Positions 15,399 to 23,411 of a DNA stretch of 27,287 nucleotides are shown here, piece after piece; the stretch's first letter is position 1; every line of letters begins with the position of its first letter. The stretch covers positions 1-27,287 of the forward strand of contig CANAUU010000004.1 of the NCBI GenBank assembly GCA_947364965.1, read 5' to 3'. This DNA is from an uncultured Candidatus Saccharibacteria bacterium. Lineage in GTDB: Bacteria; Patescibacteriota; Saccharimonadia; Saccharimonadales; Saccharimonadaceae. The notes below the pieces were generated by a model. It saw nothing but the letters and a program-made list of their open reading frames with translations. It ran no database searches and was not told the DNA's origin. The position numbers and the translations under genes were made by a program.

Positions 15399-16712
15399 AT
15401 GTCTTCACAAGCTCACCAGCTCACTTGCCCACACTGCCATCGTGTTTTCGATGTTGATGAAAGTGGCTACGCAAGCCTCCTCAGTCAGGTTTCGCGTCAA
15501 GAAGTTGAGCAGGAAGTCCACGAAAAACTTGCCGCCGCTGCTCGCGAAAAGGAACAGGAATATCAACTCGCTCTCACGAAACTCAAATCCGAAAAAGATG
15601 CTGAGCTTGCCGATCTGACTTCTCGTGCGAAAGCCAAACTTGCCGCCGTCGAAGCCGAAAACAACACGAAGCTAGCCAATCTCGAAGCCCAGAAAAACTC
15701 TGAGCTTGCCGATTTGAAATCACAACTTTCAAGTGCTAAAACCACCCAAGAGCTCGCTGTCACGAAAGCCATTTCTGCAACCGAAAAGTCTCAGGAAGAT
15801 AAGATTAAATCTCTCGAACTCGAGCGCATTGAGCTCCAGAACCAGCTTAAGAACCAATCCACCGAGCAAGAGCTCCTAACTGCTAATCTTAAAACCAAAT
15901 ACGAAACCGAGCTCAAAAGTAAAGACGAAATGATTGCTTACTATAAAGACATGAAAGCTCGTCTCTCCACAAAAATGATTGGCGAATCGCTTGAACAACA
16001 CTGCGAGACCGAGTTCAATCAGCTCCGCGCTACCGGTTTCCGCAACGCCTATTTCGAGAAGGATAATGCCGTTTCTAAAACCAGCGGTAGCAAAGGTGAT
16101 TATATTTTCCGCGAGTGCGACGAAGCAGGGAATGAAATCGTTTCTATCATGTTCGAAATGAAAAACGAAAATGAGACCACCTCAACCAAGCATAAAAACG
16201 AAGACTTCCTGAAGGAACTTGACAAAGATCGTCGCGAGAAAAACTGCGAATATGCCGTTCTCGTCACTATGCTCGAAGCTGACAGTGAATATTATAATAC
16301 TGGCATTGTCGATGTTTCGCACAAGTTTGAAAAAATGTATGTCATTCGTCCGCAGTTCTTCATCCCTATAATTACGCTTCTTCGCAATGCTGCTCTTAAC
16401 GCCCTCCAGTACAAAGCTGAGCTTGCTGAAGTCCGCGAGCAAAACCTCGATATCACGGATTTTGAAGAACGCATTACGAAATGGAAAGATAGTTTCAGTA
16501 TTAATTCCGATCGCGCGAGTAAAAACTTCAATAAAGCCATCAAAGAAATCGAAGACAGTATCAAAAAACTCGAAAACACCCGCGATGCTCTCATTCAAAC
16601 CGTCAAAAACTTCGAAACTGCCAACAAAAAACTCGACGACCTCACCATCAAGCGCCTTACTCGTGGCAATGCTACAATGACCGAAAAATTCGCCGCTCTC
16701 AAAAATGATTAA
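15399..16712 (+). CDS. DUF2130 family protein with zinc ribbon, coiled coil and nuclease-like core
   Basis: The 437-aa product starts with a single CPHC knuckle (about residues 10-13), followed by a long Glu/Lys/Ala coiled coil (about 30-190). The DUF2130 core follows: GDYIFRE (D234) ... FEMKNE (E253, K255) ... FLKELDKDRREKNCEYAVLVT ... VIRPQFF. The D...ExK arrangement is what a PD-(D/E)XK nuclease fold would show, so a nucleic-acid role is plausible, but the family has no settled function that I know of. A second helical segment spans about 380-437. The ATG at 15399 has AAGGA 8 nt upstream. It lies 47 bp after the muramidase and may be co-transcribed. The terminator after it points the other way. 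Confidence 0.8.
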   Translation: MSSQAHQLTCPHCHRVFDVDESGYASLLSQVSRQEVEQEVHEKLAAAAREKEQEYQLALTKLKSEKDAELADLTSRAKAKLAAVEAENNTKLANLEAQKNSELADLKSQLSSAKTTQELAVTKAISATEKSQEDKIKSLELERIELQNQLKNQSTEQELLTANLKTKYETELKSKDEMIAYYKDMKARLSTKMIGESLEQHCETEFNQLRATGFRNAYFEKDNAVSKTSGSKGDYIFRECDEAGNEIVSIMFEMKNENETTSTKHKNEDFLKELDKDRREKNCEYAVLVTMLEADSEYYNTGIVDVSHKFEKMYVIRPQFFIPIITLLRNAALNALQYKAELAEVREQNLDITDFEERITKWKDSFSINSDRASKNFNKAIKEIEDSIKKLENTRDALIQTVKNFETANKKLDDLTIKRLTRGNATMTEKFAALKND

Positions 16713-16752
16713 TCCGCGACTATTAAAATCTGTCGTCTCTCAAAACGACTAG

Positions 16753-16785
16753 CAAATAAAACCAGCCCCCTCGCACGGGGCTGGT
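16753..16785 (-). terminator. Rho-independent terminator of the 16845-17594 gene
   Basis: On the minus strand ACCAGCCCC pairs with GGGGCTGGT (9 bp; 16777-16785 and 16761-16769) around a 7-nt loop and is followed by TTTATTT. It lies 60 nt past the stop of the minus-strand secreted protein. On the plus strand the stem lacks a T-run, so it would help DUF2130 only weakly. Confidence 0.85.
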
Positions 16786-16844
16786 CATCTGTTCCCGAGT
16801 CGAATACCCGGACAATTCGTATGAGACTCCACTCTCTCCGAAAT

Positions 16845-17594
16845 CTAGTATGCGTACTCGTAATTTTCTTCAGCAGGCTGTTCGTCGCTTTGAACTTCGA
16901 CCTCGCCGGCTAAGTTTGCAACTTCTGCGCCAGAAAGCACTGCCGAAACCTTTACGGTCGTGCTATAGGTATCGGACGGCAAGGTATCATCAACCTTCGT
17001 TCCGAAGTTTAGTTGCAGATTAGTTGCGTTTGCTGAGAATACAGACTTGCTGTAAGCCTTCGTTTTGTCAGTAATTGTTCGGTAGTTAGTCGCTGCAGTC
17101 CCGGAATCCGTCACCGAGTATCCCCAAGTATTCTTGCCGAACGCCGAAAGCGCAAGATTACTTGCTGCAATCGGGCTAATCGCGGCTTGGTTTGTGCTAT
17201 CCGCCGGCGACAACAAGGTATTGTCCGCCTCTACGTAAACGTCAAACCCTGTGCTGCTGTTGGTCCTCACCGCGAACGGCGTTGAGCCAGTCTGTGTCAC
17301 ACCATCGCTGGTTGGTCCAGCCGCAGTGACTGCCACATCCTGCGGACTTTGGCTAATCTCAATGTAGGGATTCACCGTAAAACTAACATTCAAATTGCCA
17401 GTGAACAACTCCACGTTCTCCTGGGGCGCTTTCACGTCAAACCCTACAGTTAAGTCGGCCGTCTTGGTCGTATCGTCTGCAGCGAAGGCTCCGTCTACTC
17501 CAGGACAGATCATTGCCATCGCAACCAAACCGAACGTCGCAACACTGCTCGCAACTCCAACAAAACCGTATTTTGTTTTTGTGTTTAGTTTCAT
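16845..17594 (-). CDS. Secreted protein sharing the NTWGYS domain
   Basis: The 249-aa product has a signal peptide (hydrophobic stretch about residues 9-31, likely cleavage after AFA near residue 38) and a Thr/Ser/Ala-rich beta-type body. The region from about 75 to 225 aligns by eye with residues 70-225 of the FISUMP protein: STGFDVYVEADN, KNTWGYS, YRTI, LQLNFGTKVDDTLPSDTYSTTVKVSAVL. The tail is acidic and ends EENYEYAY, with no membrane anchor or LPXTG. It is probably a secreted or surface-bound protein of unknown role. The ATG at 17594 has AAAGGA upstream and a near-consensus promoter, suggesting high expression. It is convergent with DUF2130 and divergent from the pilus-type ATPase. Confidence 0.8.
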   Translation of the reverse strand: MKLNTKTKYGFVGVASSVATFGLVAMAMICPGVDGAFAADDTTKTADLTVGFDVKAPQENVELFTGNLNVSFTVNPYIEISQSPQDVAVTAAGPTSDGVTQTGSTPFAVRTNSSTGFDVYVEADNTLLSPADSTNQAAISPIAASNLALSAFGKNTWGYSVTDSGTAATNYRTITDKTKAYSKSVFSANATNLQLNFGTKVDDTLPSDTYSTTVKVSAVLSGAEVANLAGEVEVQSDEQPAEENYEYAY

Positions 17595-17623
17595 GTTTTT
17601 CCTTTTATGACCTTTGTGCTTAA

Positions 17624-17652
17624 ATTATCTCAAACCATAAACGAATTGTCAA
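17624..17652 (-). promoter_or_regulatory. Strong promoter of the 16845-17594 gene
   Basis: On the minus strand TTGACA (17647-17652), a 17-bp spacer and GATAAT (17624-17629) preceded by TGA: a consensus -35 plus an extended -10. The predicted 5' UTR is about 23 nt. Confidence 0.85.
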
Positions 17653-17783
17653 CACTTTTTCCATAAAATCCTCCAAAATCATTGCAACCCCAGTTAAATC
17701 TGTGGAAAACTCCCAGCCTTAACTTACCACTTGCTTAAAATGAACCGAAACCACTCCAATCACCCCACAAACCATTATATTTA

Positions 17784-17831
17784 TGCTAAAATAATAAACA
17801 TAAAGTATCCTCCGAGGATACTGCCAGGGAG
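17784..17831 (+). promoter_or_regulatory. Promoter, leader hairpin and ribosome site of the PilB/GspE-like gene
   Basis: TGCTAAAAT (17784-17792) is an extended -10. AGTATCCT (17804-17811) and AGGATACT (17815-17822) form a perfect 8-bp hairpin with loop CCG at the very start of the predicted mRNA. GGGAG (17827-17831) is 7 nt before the ATG. The hairpin ends 4 nt from the Shine-Dalgarno, so it may affect mRNA stability or ribosome access. Confidence 0.6.
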
Positions 17832-17838
17832 ATGATAT

Positions 17839-19455
17839 ATGGATGAGTTAGAAATTCAGCGTAAGCGCCGCGAAAATGAAGAGCAGGCCACGCGCAATCG
17901 CGCGCGCATTCTTGGCCTACCATACCTCGATACTCGTGATTTCGAAAACACTATTCCTCTGGTTCCCGACGTACTCACCGTCGACCAAATGCACAAAGAT
18001 TTCATCATTCCGCTCCAGGCCGGCACCGAGGAGCTCCCCTTCCGCTTCATGGTCACCAGTCAAACCCCAAACAGTCTCATCCCCGAACTCCGCAAAAAAT
18101 ACGTTGACCAGGGTCAGCACGTCGGCTTCTTCCTCATTTCGAAAGCCGCTTTTCAGGTTTTCATGCTCCGTTATGATCCTCCGAAGGAAGTTCACTACGA
18201 CGACATTAAGATCGCCAAGGAAGGCGATTCCGAAACCATTGCCGAAGTCAGCCAGACTTTAAGTACCGTCTCCACCGAAAAGGTCTTCAACTTCCTCATC
18301 GATCAAGCCGATAAGCTCGGCGCTTCCGATATTCATATCGAGAATATGCGCACAGAAATCCGCATTCGTATGCGCGTCGATGGTATCCTTCATCCTGTTG
18401 CTAATATCGACAAAGATCGCTACCGCATTTTTATGGGCGAACTTTCCGCACGCGCCAATATCTCCACCGCTTCGACGAAACCCCAATCCGGCCATATGCA
18501 GCAGGAAATTCACCGCGACGGCGCTTCGCATCTTTTGAACATCCGCGTCGAGATGGTCCCGACCATGTATGGTCAAGACGCCGTTCTCCGTCTTTTTAAC
18601 TTTGATGAAAGCCTTTTAAACCTTGACCTGCTTGGTCTTTCCGACACCGAAATGACGACCATCCGTGAAATCATTTCTCACCCTCGCGGTCTTGTCCTTA
18701 TGGTCGGTCCGACCGGCTCCGGCAAATCCACTACCCTCTACTCGATTCTGAACGCCCTAAACACCACTGACCGTAAAATCATTACTCTTGAAGACCCGAT
18801 CGAGTATGGCATCACGGGCATTTCCCAAATCCCGATTTATACCAACGACGGTGGTTCTTTCGCCGACGGTCTTCGCTCCGTCCTCCGCCTCGACCCGGAT
18901 GTCGTCATGGTCGGTGAGATTCGTGACGCCGACACCGCCCGCACCGCTATCCAGGCCTCTATCACCGGTCATCTCGTCCTTTCGTCCTTCCACGCTAACT
19001 CCACCGCCGCTGCTTTCTCTCGCATGATTGATCTCATCGGTACTAACCCGATTTTCGCCAGTTCCATCCGCCTCCTCATTGCTCAGCGCCTCGTCCGCAA
19101 GCTCTCCGCTAGCAAAGAAGCTTACAAACCCGACGACGCCACCGCCGATTATTTCCGCCGCACGCTTGAAGGCGCCCCCGGCGCCGAAAACATCGACTTC
19201 AATAACCTTACGCTCTATCACCCCGTTTCCAGCGAAGAGGCTCCCTTTGGCTATCAAGGCCGCACCGTCATCATGGAGCAACTCGAAGTTTCCGACGAGA
19301 TTCAAGGCTTCCTCCGCGGCGACATTGCCGATATTAGCACGAAGACCATCGAGTCTTCCGCCAAGCAGCACGGCATGCTCACCCTCGAACAAAAAGGCCT
19401 CCTTGCCGCTCTCCGTGGCGAAACCACCCTCGAAGAAGTTTCCCGCGTGATATAG
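17839..19455 (+). CDS. PilB/GspE-type secretion ATPase
   Basis: A cytoplasmic hexameric ATPase that drives assembly of type IV pili or type II secretion pseudopili. The 538-aa product has an N1/N2-type N-terminus, the ASDIHIE motif (about residue 167), Walker A GPTGSGKST (about 291-299), the Asp box around TLEDPIEY, Walker B DPDVVMVGEIRD (about 352-363), and the His box TGHLVLSSFHANS (about 374). After LIAQRLVRKL, where many PilB/GspE proteins have a four-cysteine zinc site, there are no cysteines. No other pilus genes are in the window, so partners must lie elsewhere. Type IV pili are common in Saccharibacteria, and PilB is the likelier reading. A single gene cannot separate PilB from GspE. 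Confidence 0.9.
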   Translation: MDELEIQRKRRENEEQATRNRARILGLPYLDTRDFENTIPLVPDVLTVDQMHKDFIIPLQAGTEELPFRFMVTSQTPNSLIPELRKKYVDQGQHVGFFLISKAAFQVFMLRYDPPKEVHYDDIKIAKEGDSETIAEVSQTLSTVSTEKVFNFLIDQADKLGASDIHIENMRTEIRIRMRVDGILHPVANIDKDRYRIFMGELSARANISTASTKPQSGHMQQEIHRDGASHLLNIRVEMVPTMYGQDAVLRLFNFDESLLNLDLLGLSDTEMTTIREIISHPRGLVLMVGPTGSGKSTTLYSILNALNTTDRKIITLEDPIEYGITGISQIPIYTNDGGSFADGLRSVLRLDPDVVMVGEIRDADTARTAIQASITGHLVLSSFHANSTAAAFSRMIDLIGTNPIFASSIRLLIAQRLVRKLSASKEAYKPDDATADYFRRTLEGAPGAENIDFNNLTLYHPVSSEEAPFGYQGRTVIMEQLEVSDEIQGFLRGDIADISTKTIESSAKQHGMLTLEQKGLLAALRGETTLEEVSRVI

Positions 19456-19525
19456 TCTTGCGCACCAATTTGCTAGAAACCTAATTCCAACTAGGGCAGT
19501 TTCCGCAAAACCCAGGGAACTGATA

Positions 19526-19531
19526 TATAAT
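19526..19531 (+). promoter_or_regulatory. -10 element of the aminopeptidase operon (leaderless start)
   Basis: TATAAT ends exactly 6 nt before the ATG at 19538, so the predicted +1 is the A of the start codon. A TG at 19521-19522 could extend an overlapping TATATA box. No Shine-Dalgarno and no good -35. Confidence 0.6.
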
Positions 19532-19537
19532 ATATAC

Positions 19538-22180
19538 ATGGATAAACTTCTTCAATATTTCACCCCGGAGCATTATGATCTTCACCTCAAAATTGACCGC
19601 ACGCACGATTTAATTGAAGGAACCGTTAAACTTCGTGGCGAAGCTAAATCCGATGTCGTAAAACTCCATTCCGTTGACATGGAAATTCTTTCCGTGGCTC
19701 TCGAAAACTCCGAAAGCACCACCTCTGCAAACTCTAAAAACGCTACCATCGCAAAACCCAACATTAGCCCCATCGAACAACTCCTCGATTTCAAGCACGC
19801 AGACGGCATCCTTGAAATTTTCCTCCCATCAGCGAGAGAAGTCGAGCTTACTATCACTTTCAAAACTCATCTCAATCAGAACATGGAGGGCTGCTATCTC
19901 TCGACTTACGAGTATCAGGGCAAAACCCGGAAAATCGCTGCCACCCAGTTCGAATCGCACTACGCCCGCGAAACTTTCCCTTGTATTGATGAACCCGCTG
20001 CGAAAGCCTCTTTCTCGCTCACGCTCGAAATCCCTGACCTCTCCGCGGATGACGTCGTCCTTGCGAATACTCCGCTAAAATCCCGCACGACGCCAAGCTC
20101 GGACGTCTCATCAAAGCCTAAGCCCACGACTAATAATCGCTTTACCTTCGAGTCTACCCCACGCATGTCGACTTATCTCCTCGCCTGGGTTATTGGTCCG
20201 TTCCAAAGTGTCTCAACTGTGAACAAGCACGGTATCAAGGTCACCTCATACGCCGCTCCAAATCAGCCGAAAGAATCCCTCATCTTTGCGAATGAAACCG
20301 CCGCCCGTGCCCTCGACTTCTACGATGACAAATTCGGCGTAAAGTATCCTCTTCCGAAGCTTGACCAGGTCGCCCTCCCCGATTTTGAAGCTGGCGCTAT
20401 GGAGAACTGGGGTCTCGTCACCTATCGCGAGTCCTGTCTCCTCGCCGATAAGAACGCTGCCCTCGAGACCAAGCAATCCGTCGCCATCACCGTCGCTCAC
20501 GAACTTTCCCACCAATGGTTTGGCGACCTCGTCACTATGGCCTGGTGGGACGATCTTTGGCTCAACGAATCCTTCGCGACCATGATGGAATTTGTTGCGA
20601 CCGACGCCCTTTACCCCGAGTTTAACATTTGGCAAGATTTTTTCACCTCCGACTGTCTCGCTGCTCTCCGGCGCGATTCCCTCCATGGCGTCCAAGCCGT
20701 CCAACAGGAAGTCCACGATCCCGCCGAGATTGCTACCCTTTTTGATTCGGCTATCGTCTATGCGAAAGGCGCCCGCCTCATGCTTATGCTCTACCGCCTC
20801 ATGGGCGACGACGCCTTCATGAAGGGCATCCGTGACTATTTCAAGAAATACCAGTATCAAAATACCATTGGCGACGACCTCTGGAATTCCCTCCAGCCTT
20901 ATGTGGATTTTTCAGTAAAAGACTTCATGCACGCCTGGATTTCCCAACCTGGCTACCCCGCCATCACCATCTCCGCCGGAGCATCCTCCCCGCAAACCAC
21001 ATCAGCCCCCTCACAAACCGTTTCGACTTCCCCGCGAGCTGCATCAGCTTCTCCGCAGGCTAACATTGAGCCTGCCCAGCACCGCTTCCTTATCAACGGT
21101 TGGACCGATGATACTCGCTGGCCGCTCCCAGAAGTGAAAGACGATATGTCTGGCCACTATCTTCTCGAGCTGGACGATCTCGCTTTCCAAGACAAGCTCA
21201 ATCATTTTGAAAAACTTTCTCTCGAGCAAAAACTCCGCCTCCTCATCGACCGGCAACTTCTCGCGAAGACCCCCGATATCCCTTCCGCCTCGCTTCTCGA
21301 CCTCCTCCCACGCTTCGCTGATGAAACCTCCGCCCCTGTCTGGGAAATTTTGACTGGCGTCATCGGTGACCTGAAACTCTTCTGTCCTCCCGACACGAAA
21401 CCCGCCGAACAGTACAAGCGCTACCTTTCTCGTCTCTATAAATCCCGCTTCAATTCCATCAGCTTCGACCCGCTCACCGACGAAAACACCATCCACGTTC
21501 GAGATGCTTTGCTAAATATCGCATATTATGTTAAAGATGATAACATTTTAAGCAAATTAGCAAATATGTATGATGTTGCACAGCCTGCTACCCCCGGCGA
21601 TCCTAACGCATCCATCCCCGAAGCCTCCAGCCTTAAAACCCTTGATCCCGAGCTCCGCAGCCATATTCTTGCCGCGAAGCTTCATGAAGACGAAGCCAAG
21701 ATCTTCCCGATCTTCCTCGAAGAGTACCGAACCGAAACCGATCCCGAGCTAAAATCCGACCTCCTCTTCACGATTGCCGGTCTCTCCGAACAGCCAGAGC
21801 ATCTCGACCAGCTCATCAATCTCCTTGAACAGCCCGAAATCGTCCGACCGCAGGACCACATCTTCCTTTACATCTACCTCCTCCGCAACCATCGCACTCG
21901 CCTCTGCGTTCTTAAATGGCTGACTACTCACTGGGATTACATCAAGCGCCTTACCGGCGACAAATCCGTCGAAGACTACCCGCGCTACGCCTCACTCCTC
22001 ATTCGCACCCCCGAAGAAGCCGAGCTCTTCTATGATTTCTTCGACCCGCTCATGAACGACCCCATCCTGAAACGCACCCTGAAAATGGCTCGCACCGACA
22101 TCGACTGCCGCCTCCAGACTATCGTCACCGACTCCTCCGCCGTCCACGAAAAACTCGCCAACCTAACAAAAGGAGAATAA
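19538..22180 (+). CDS. M1 family zinc aminopeptidase
   Basis: It removes N-terminal residues from peptides; no signal peptide is present, so it is cytoplasmic. The 880-aa product has the beta-rich N-domain, the exopeptidase motif GAMEN (about residues 286-290), and the zinc site HELSH (H321, E322, H325) with E344 in LNESFAT. The C-terminal alpha-helical domain (about 560-880) is of the PepN/ERAP-like type. Three Ser/Thr/Pro/Ala-rich inserts interrupt the conserved fold at about 55-78, 182-200 and 481-509. For a peptide-scavenging, probably host-dependent cell this would feed amino-acid supply. The Shine-Dalgarno of the Nudix gene lies inside its last codons, so it heads a four-gene operon. 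Confidence 0.94.
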   Translation: MDKLLQYFTPEHYDLHLKIDRTHDLIEGTVKLRGEAKSDVVKLHSVDMEILSVALENSESTTSANSKNATIAKPNISPIEQLLDFKHADGILEIFLPSAREVELTITFKTHLNQNMEGCYLSTYEYQGKTRKIAATQFESHYARETFPCIDEPAAKASFSLTLEIPDLSADDVVLANTPLKSRTTPSSDVSSKPKPTTNNRFTFESTPRMSTYLLAWVIGPFQSVSTVNKHGIKVTSYAAPNQPKESLIFANETAARALDFYDDKFGVKYPLPKLDQVALPDFEAGAMENWGLVTYRESCLLADKNAALETKQSVAITVAHELSHQWFGDLVTMAWWDDLWLNESFATMMEFVATDALYPEFNIWQDFFTSDCLAALRRDSLHGVQAVQQEVHDPAEIATLFDSAIVYAKGARLMLMLYRLMGDDAFMKGIRDYFKKYQYQNTIGDDLWNSLQPYVDFSVKDFMHAWISQPGYPAITISAGASSPQTTSAPSQTVSTSPRAASASPQANIEPAQHRFLINGWTDDTRWPLPEVKDDMSGHYLLELDDLAFQDKLNHFEKLSLEQKLRLLIDRQLLAKTPDIPSASLLDLLPRFADETSAPVWEILTGVIGDLKLFCPPDTKPAEQYKRYLSRLYKSRFNSISFDPLTDENTIHVRDALLNIAYYVKDDNILSKLANMYDVAQPATPGDPNASIPEASSLKTLDPELRSHILAAKLHEDEAKIFPIFLEEYRTETDPELKSDLLFTIAGLSEQPEHLDQLINLLEQPEIVRPQDHIFLYIYLLRNHRTRLCVLKWLTTHWDYIKRLTGDKSVEDYPRYASLLIRTPEEAELFYDFFDPLMNDPILKRTLKMARTDIDCRLQTIVTDSSAVHEKLANLTKGE

Positions 22181-22183
22181 TGT

Positions 22184-22678
22184 ATGCCAGTTCAGCCCAT
22201 AGCCACCAAACTTTATCAAAATACTATCATCGTCGGCGGCTTCGTTGAGAAAGACGGTAAGTATCTTCTCATCCAGGAAGCCCAAGCTAAATGTCGCGGC
22301 AAATGGTTTCTCGAAGCCGGTCATCTCGACCCGGGCGAAACCATTTTCGAAGGCGCGAAACGCGAAATCCGCGAAGAATGTGGTTGCGATGTCGAACTAA
22401 CCGGCATCTGCTTCCTCCACCACCTCCCAGAACGCAATTTCCTCGGCATCTATTTCACGACCAAGCTCCTCCGCGAACAAGTCTGCTCGCTCGACCCCGA
22501 AGAAATTCTTGACGCCCGCTGGTTTACCTACGAAGAAATCTGCGCCATGCGTGACCGTGGGGAACTTCGTGTTGCCGAAGTCGTCCTCGGCGCCATTGAT
22601 AATGCTCGCAAAGGTCTAATCGCTCCGCTCGAACTTGTCTCATTCGTCGACGGCCGCCCCAGCCAGCCCGAAATTTAG
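22184..22678 (+). CDS. Nudix hydrolase
   Basis: Nudix enzymes hydrolyse nucleoside diphosphates linked to another group. The 164-aa product has a perfect Nudix box at residues 46-67 (GHLDPGETIFEGAKREIREECG), matching GX5EX7REUXEEXGU, within the usual beta-strand context (VGGFVEKDGKYLLIQ before, LGIYFTTKL after). The substrate cannot be told; the small size and the WFLEAGHLDPGE segment suit nucleotide sanitation or sugar-nucleotide substrates. The ATG at 22184 has AGGAG 8 nt upstream, inside the end of the aminopeptidase gene, only 3 nt past its stop. The operon continues to the phosphatase 89 nt later. Confidence 0.93.
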   Translation: MPVQPIATKLYQNTIIVGGFVEKDGKYLLIQEAQAKCRGKWFLEAGHLDPGETIFEGAKREIREECGCDVELTGICFLHHLPERNFLGIYFTTKLLREQVCSLDPEEILDARWFTYEEICAMRDRGELRVAEVVLGAIDNARKGLIAPLELVSFVDGRPSQPEI

Positions 22679-22767
22679 CCTTGGCGACCCGAAGTCCAGC
22701 CTTAGATAGAAATCCGACTCGAAATCATCAACAACTCCAACATCAACTCTAAAAAGGAACCAACCTC

Positions 22768-23409
22768 ATGAAACTCTACCTCGTCCGCCACGGTCAAACC
22801 GACTGGAATATCAAGAAACAGGCTCAAGGCGTCGCCGATATTGAGCTGAACGCCACCGGCATTGCTCAAGCCGAAGCTTTGAGAGACCGCATCGCTGCCG
22901 AAGACCTCCATTTCGACGTCGTCTATGCCTCGCCGCTCCGCCGCGCCCGCAAAACCGCCGAGATCATTACGAATAATCGCCCGGATATTATATACGACGA
23001 CCGTCTCGTCGAACGCAGCTACGGCGACCTTGAAGGGAAGATTGTCGACTGGGACGCTCTCGGTGTTGATGACCTTGATATTCGTCAGAACACCAATATT
23101 CACAACCTCGAGCCCGTTCAGACCGTCCTCGCCCGCTCGAAATCCTTCCTCGACGACCTCAAATCTCTATACACCACCTCAGAAACTCCAACCACCCCCG
23201 ATAGCCCTGCCACCTCAAGCACCTCTGCTGCCTCTGGGAACCCCGACCTCAAGACCTCTTTCAAGCGCTCAGATGAGCCCCACATCCTCGTCGTCGCCCA
23301 CGGCACCCTTCTGAAAACCCTCCATTATAATATCGTCGGCTACAACCCCGATACTGATCTCCGCAGCTTCCATCTCGACAACTGTGAACTCGTCGAATAT
23401 GAGGTCTAG
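22768..23409 (+). CDS. Histidine phosphatase (phosphoglycerate mutase-like)
   Basis: The 213-aa product starts MKLYLVRHGQTDWN, the phosphohistidine motif RHG (residues 7-9). It goes on with YASPLRRARKTAEII, ERSYGDLEG (acid residue) and the second catalytic His in VVAHGTLLKTL. The substrate is unknown; such enzymes range from phosphoglycerate mutases to small-molecule phosphatases, and a cofactor-dependent mutase is less likely with this short, divergent form. A Thr/Ser/Pro/Ala-rich insert (about residues 133-160) splits the domain before the second His. AAGGA lies 9-10 nt before the ATG at 22768. It ends 2 nt before the kinase-like gene. Confidence 0.88.
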   Translation: MKLYLVRHGQTDWNIKKQAQGVADIELNATGIAQAEALRDRIAAEDLHFDVVYASPLRRARKTAEIITNNRPDIIYDDRLVERSYGDLEGKIVDWDALGVDDLDIRQNTNIHNLEPVQTVLARSKSFLDDLKSLYTTSETPTTPDSPATSSTSAASGNPDLKTSFKRSDEPHILVVAHGTLLKTLHYNIVGYNPDTDLRSFHLDNCELVEYEV

Positions 23410-23411
23410 CC

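Noticed and set aside
16800..16840. Sequence resembling a tRNA T-arm (GAGTCGAATACCCGG)
   Set aside because: The loop bases do not align with TTCRANY and no cloverleaf can be built around it.
18757..19539. Minus-strand ORF of 260 codons opposite the PilB/GspE-like gene
   Set aside because: It lies antisense to highly conserved ATPase motifs; long antisense frames are expected from the strong C-ending codon bias. The same holds for 20246-20860, 1461-1940 and 3403-4038.
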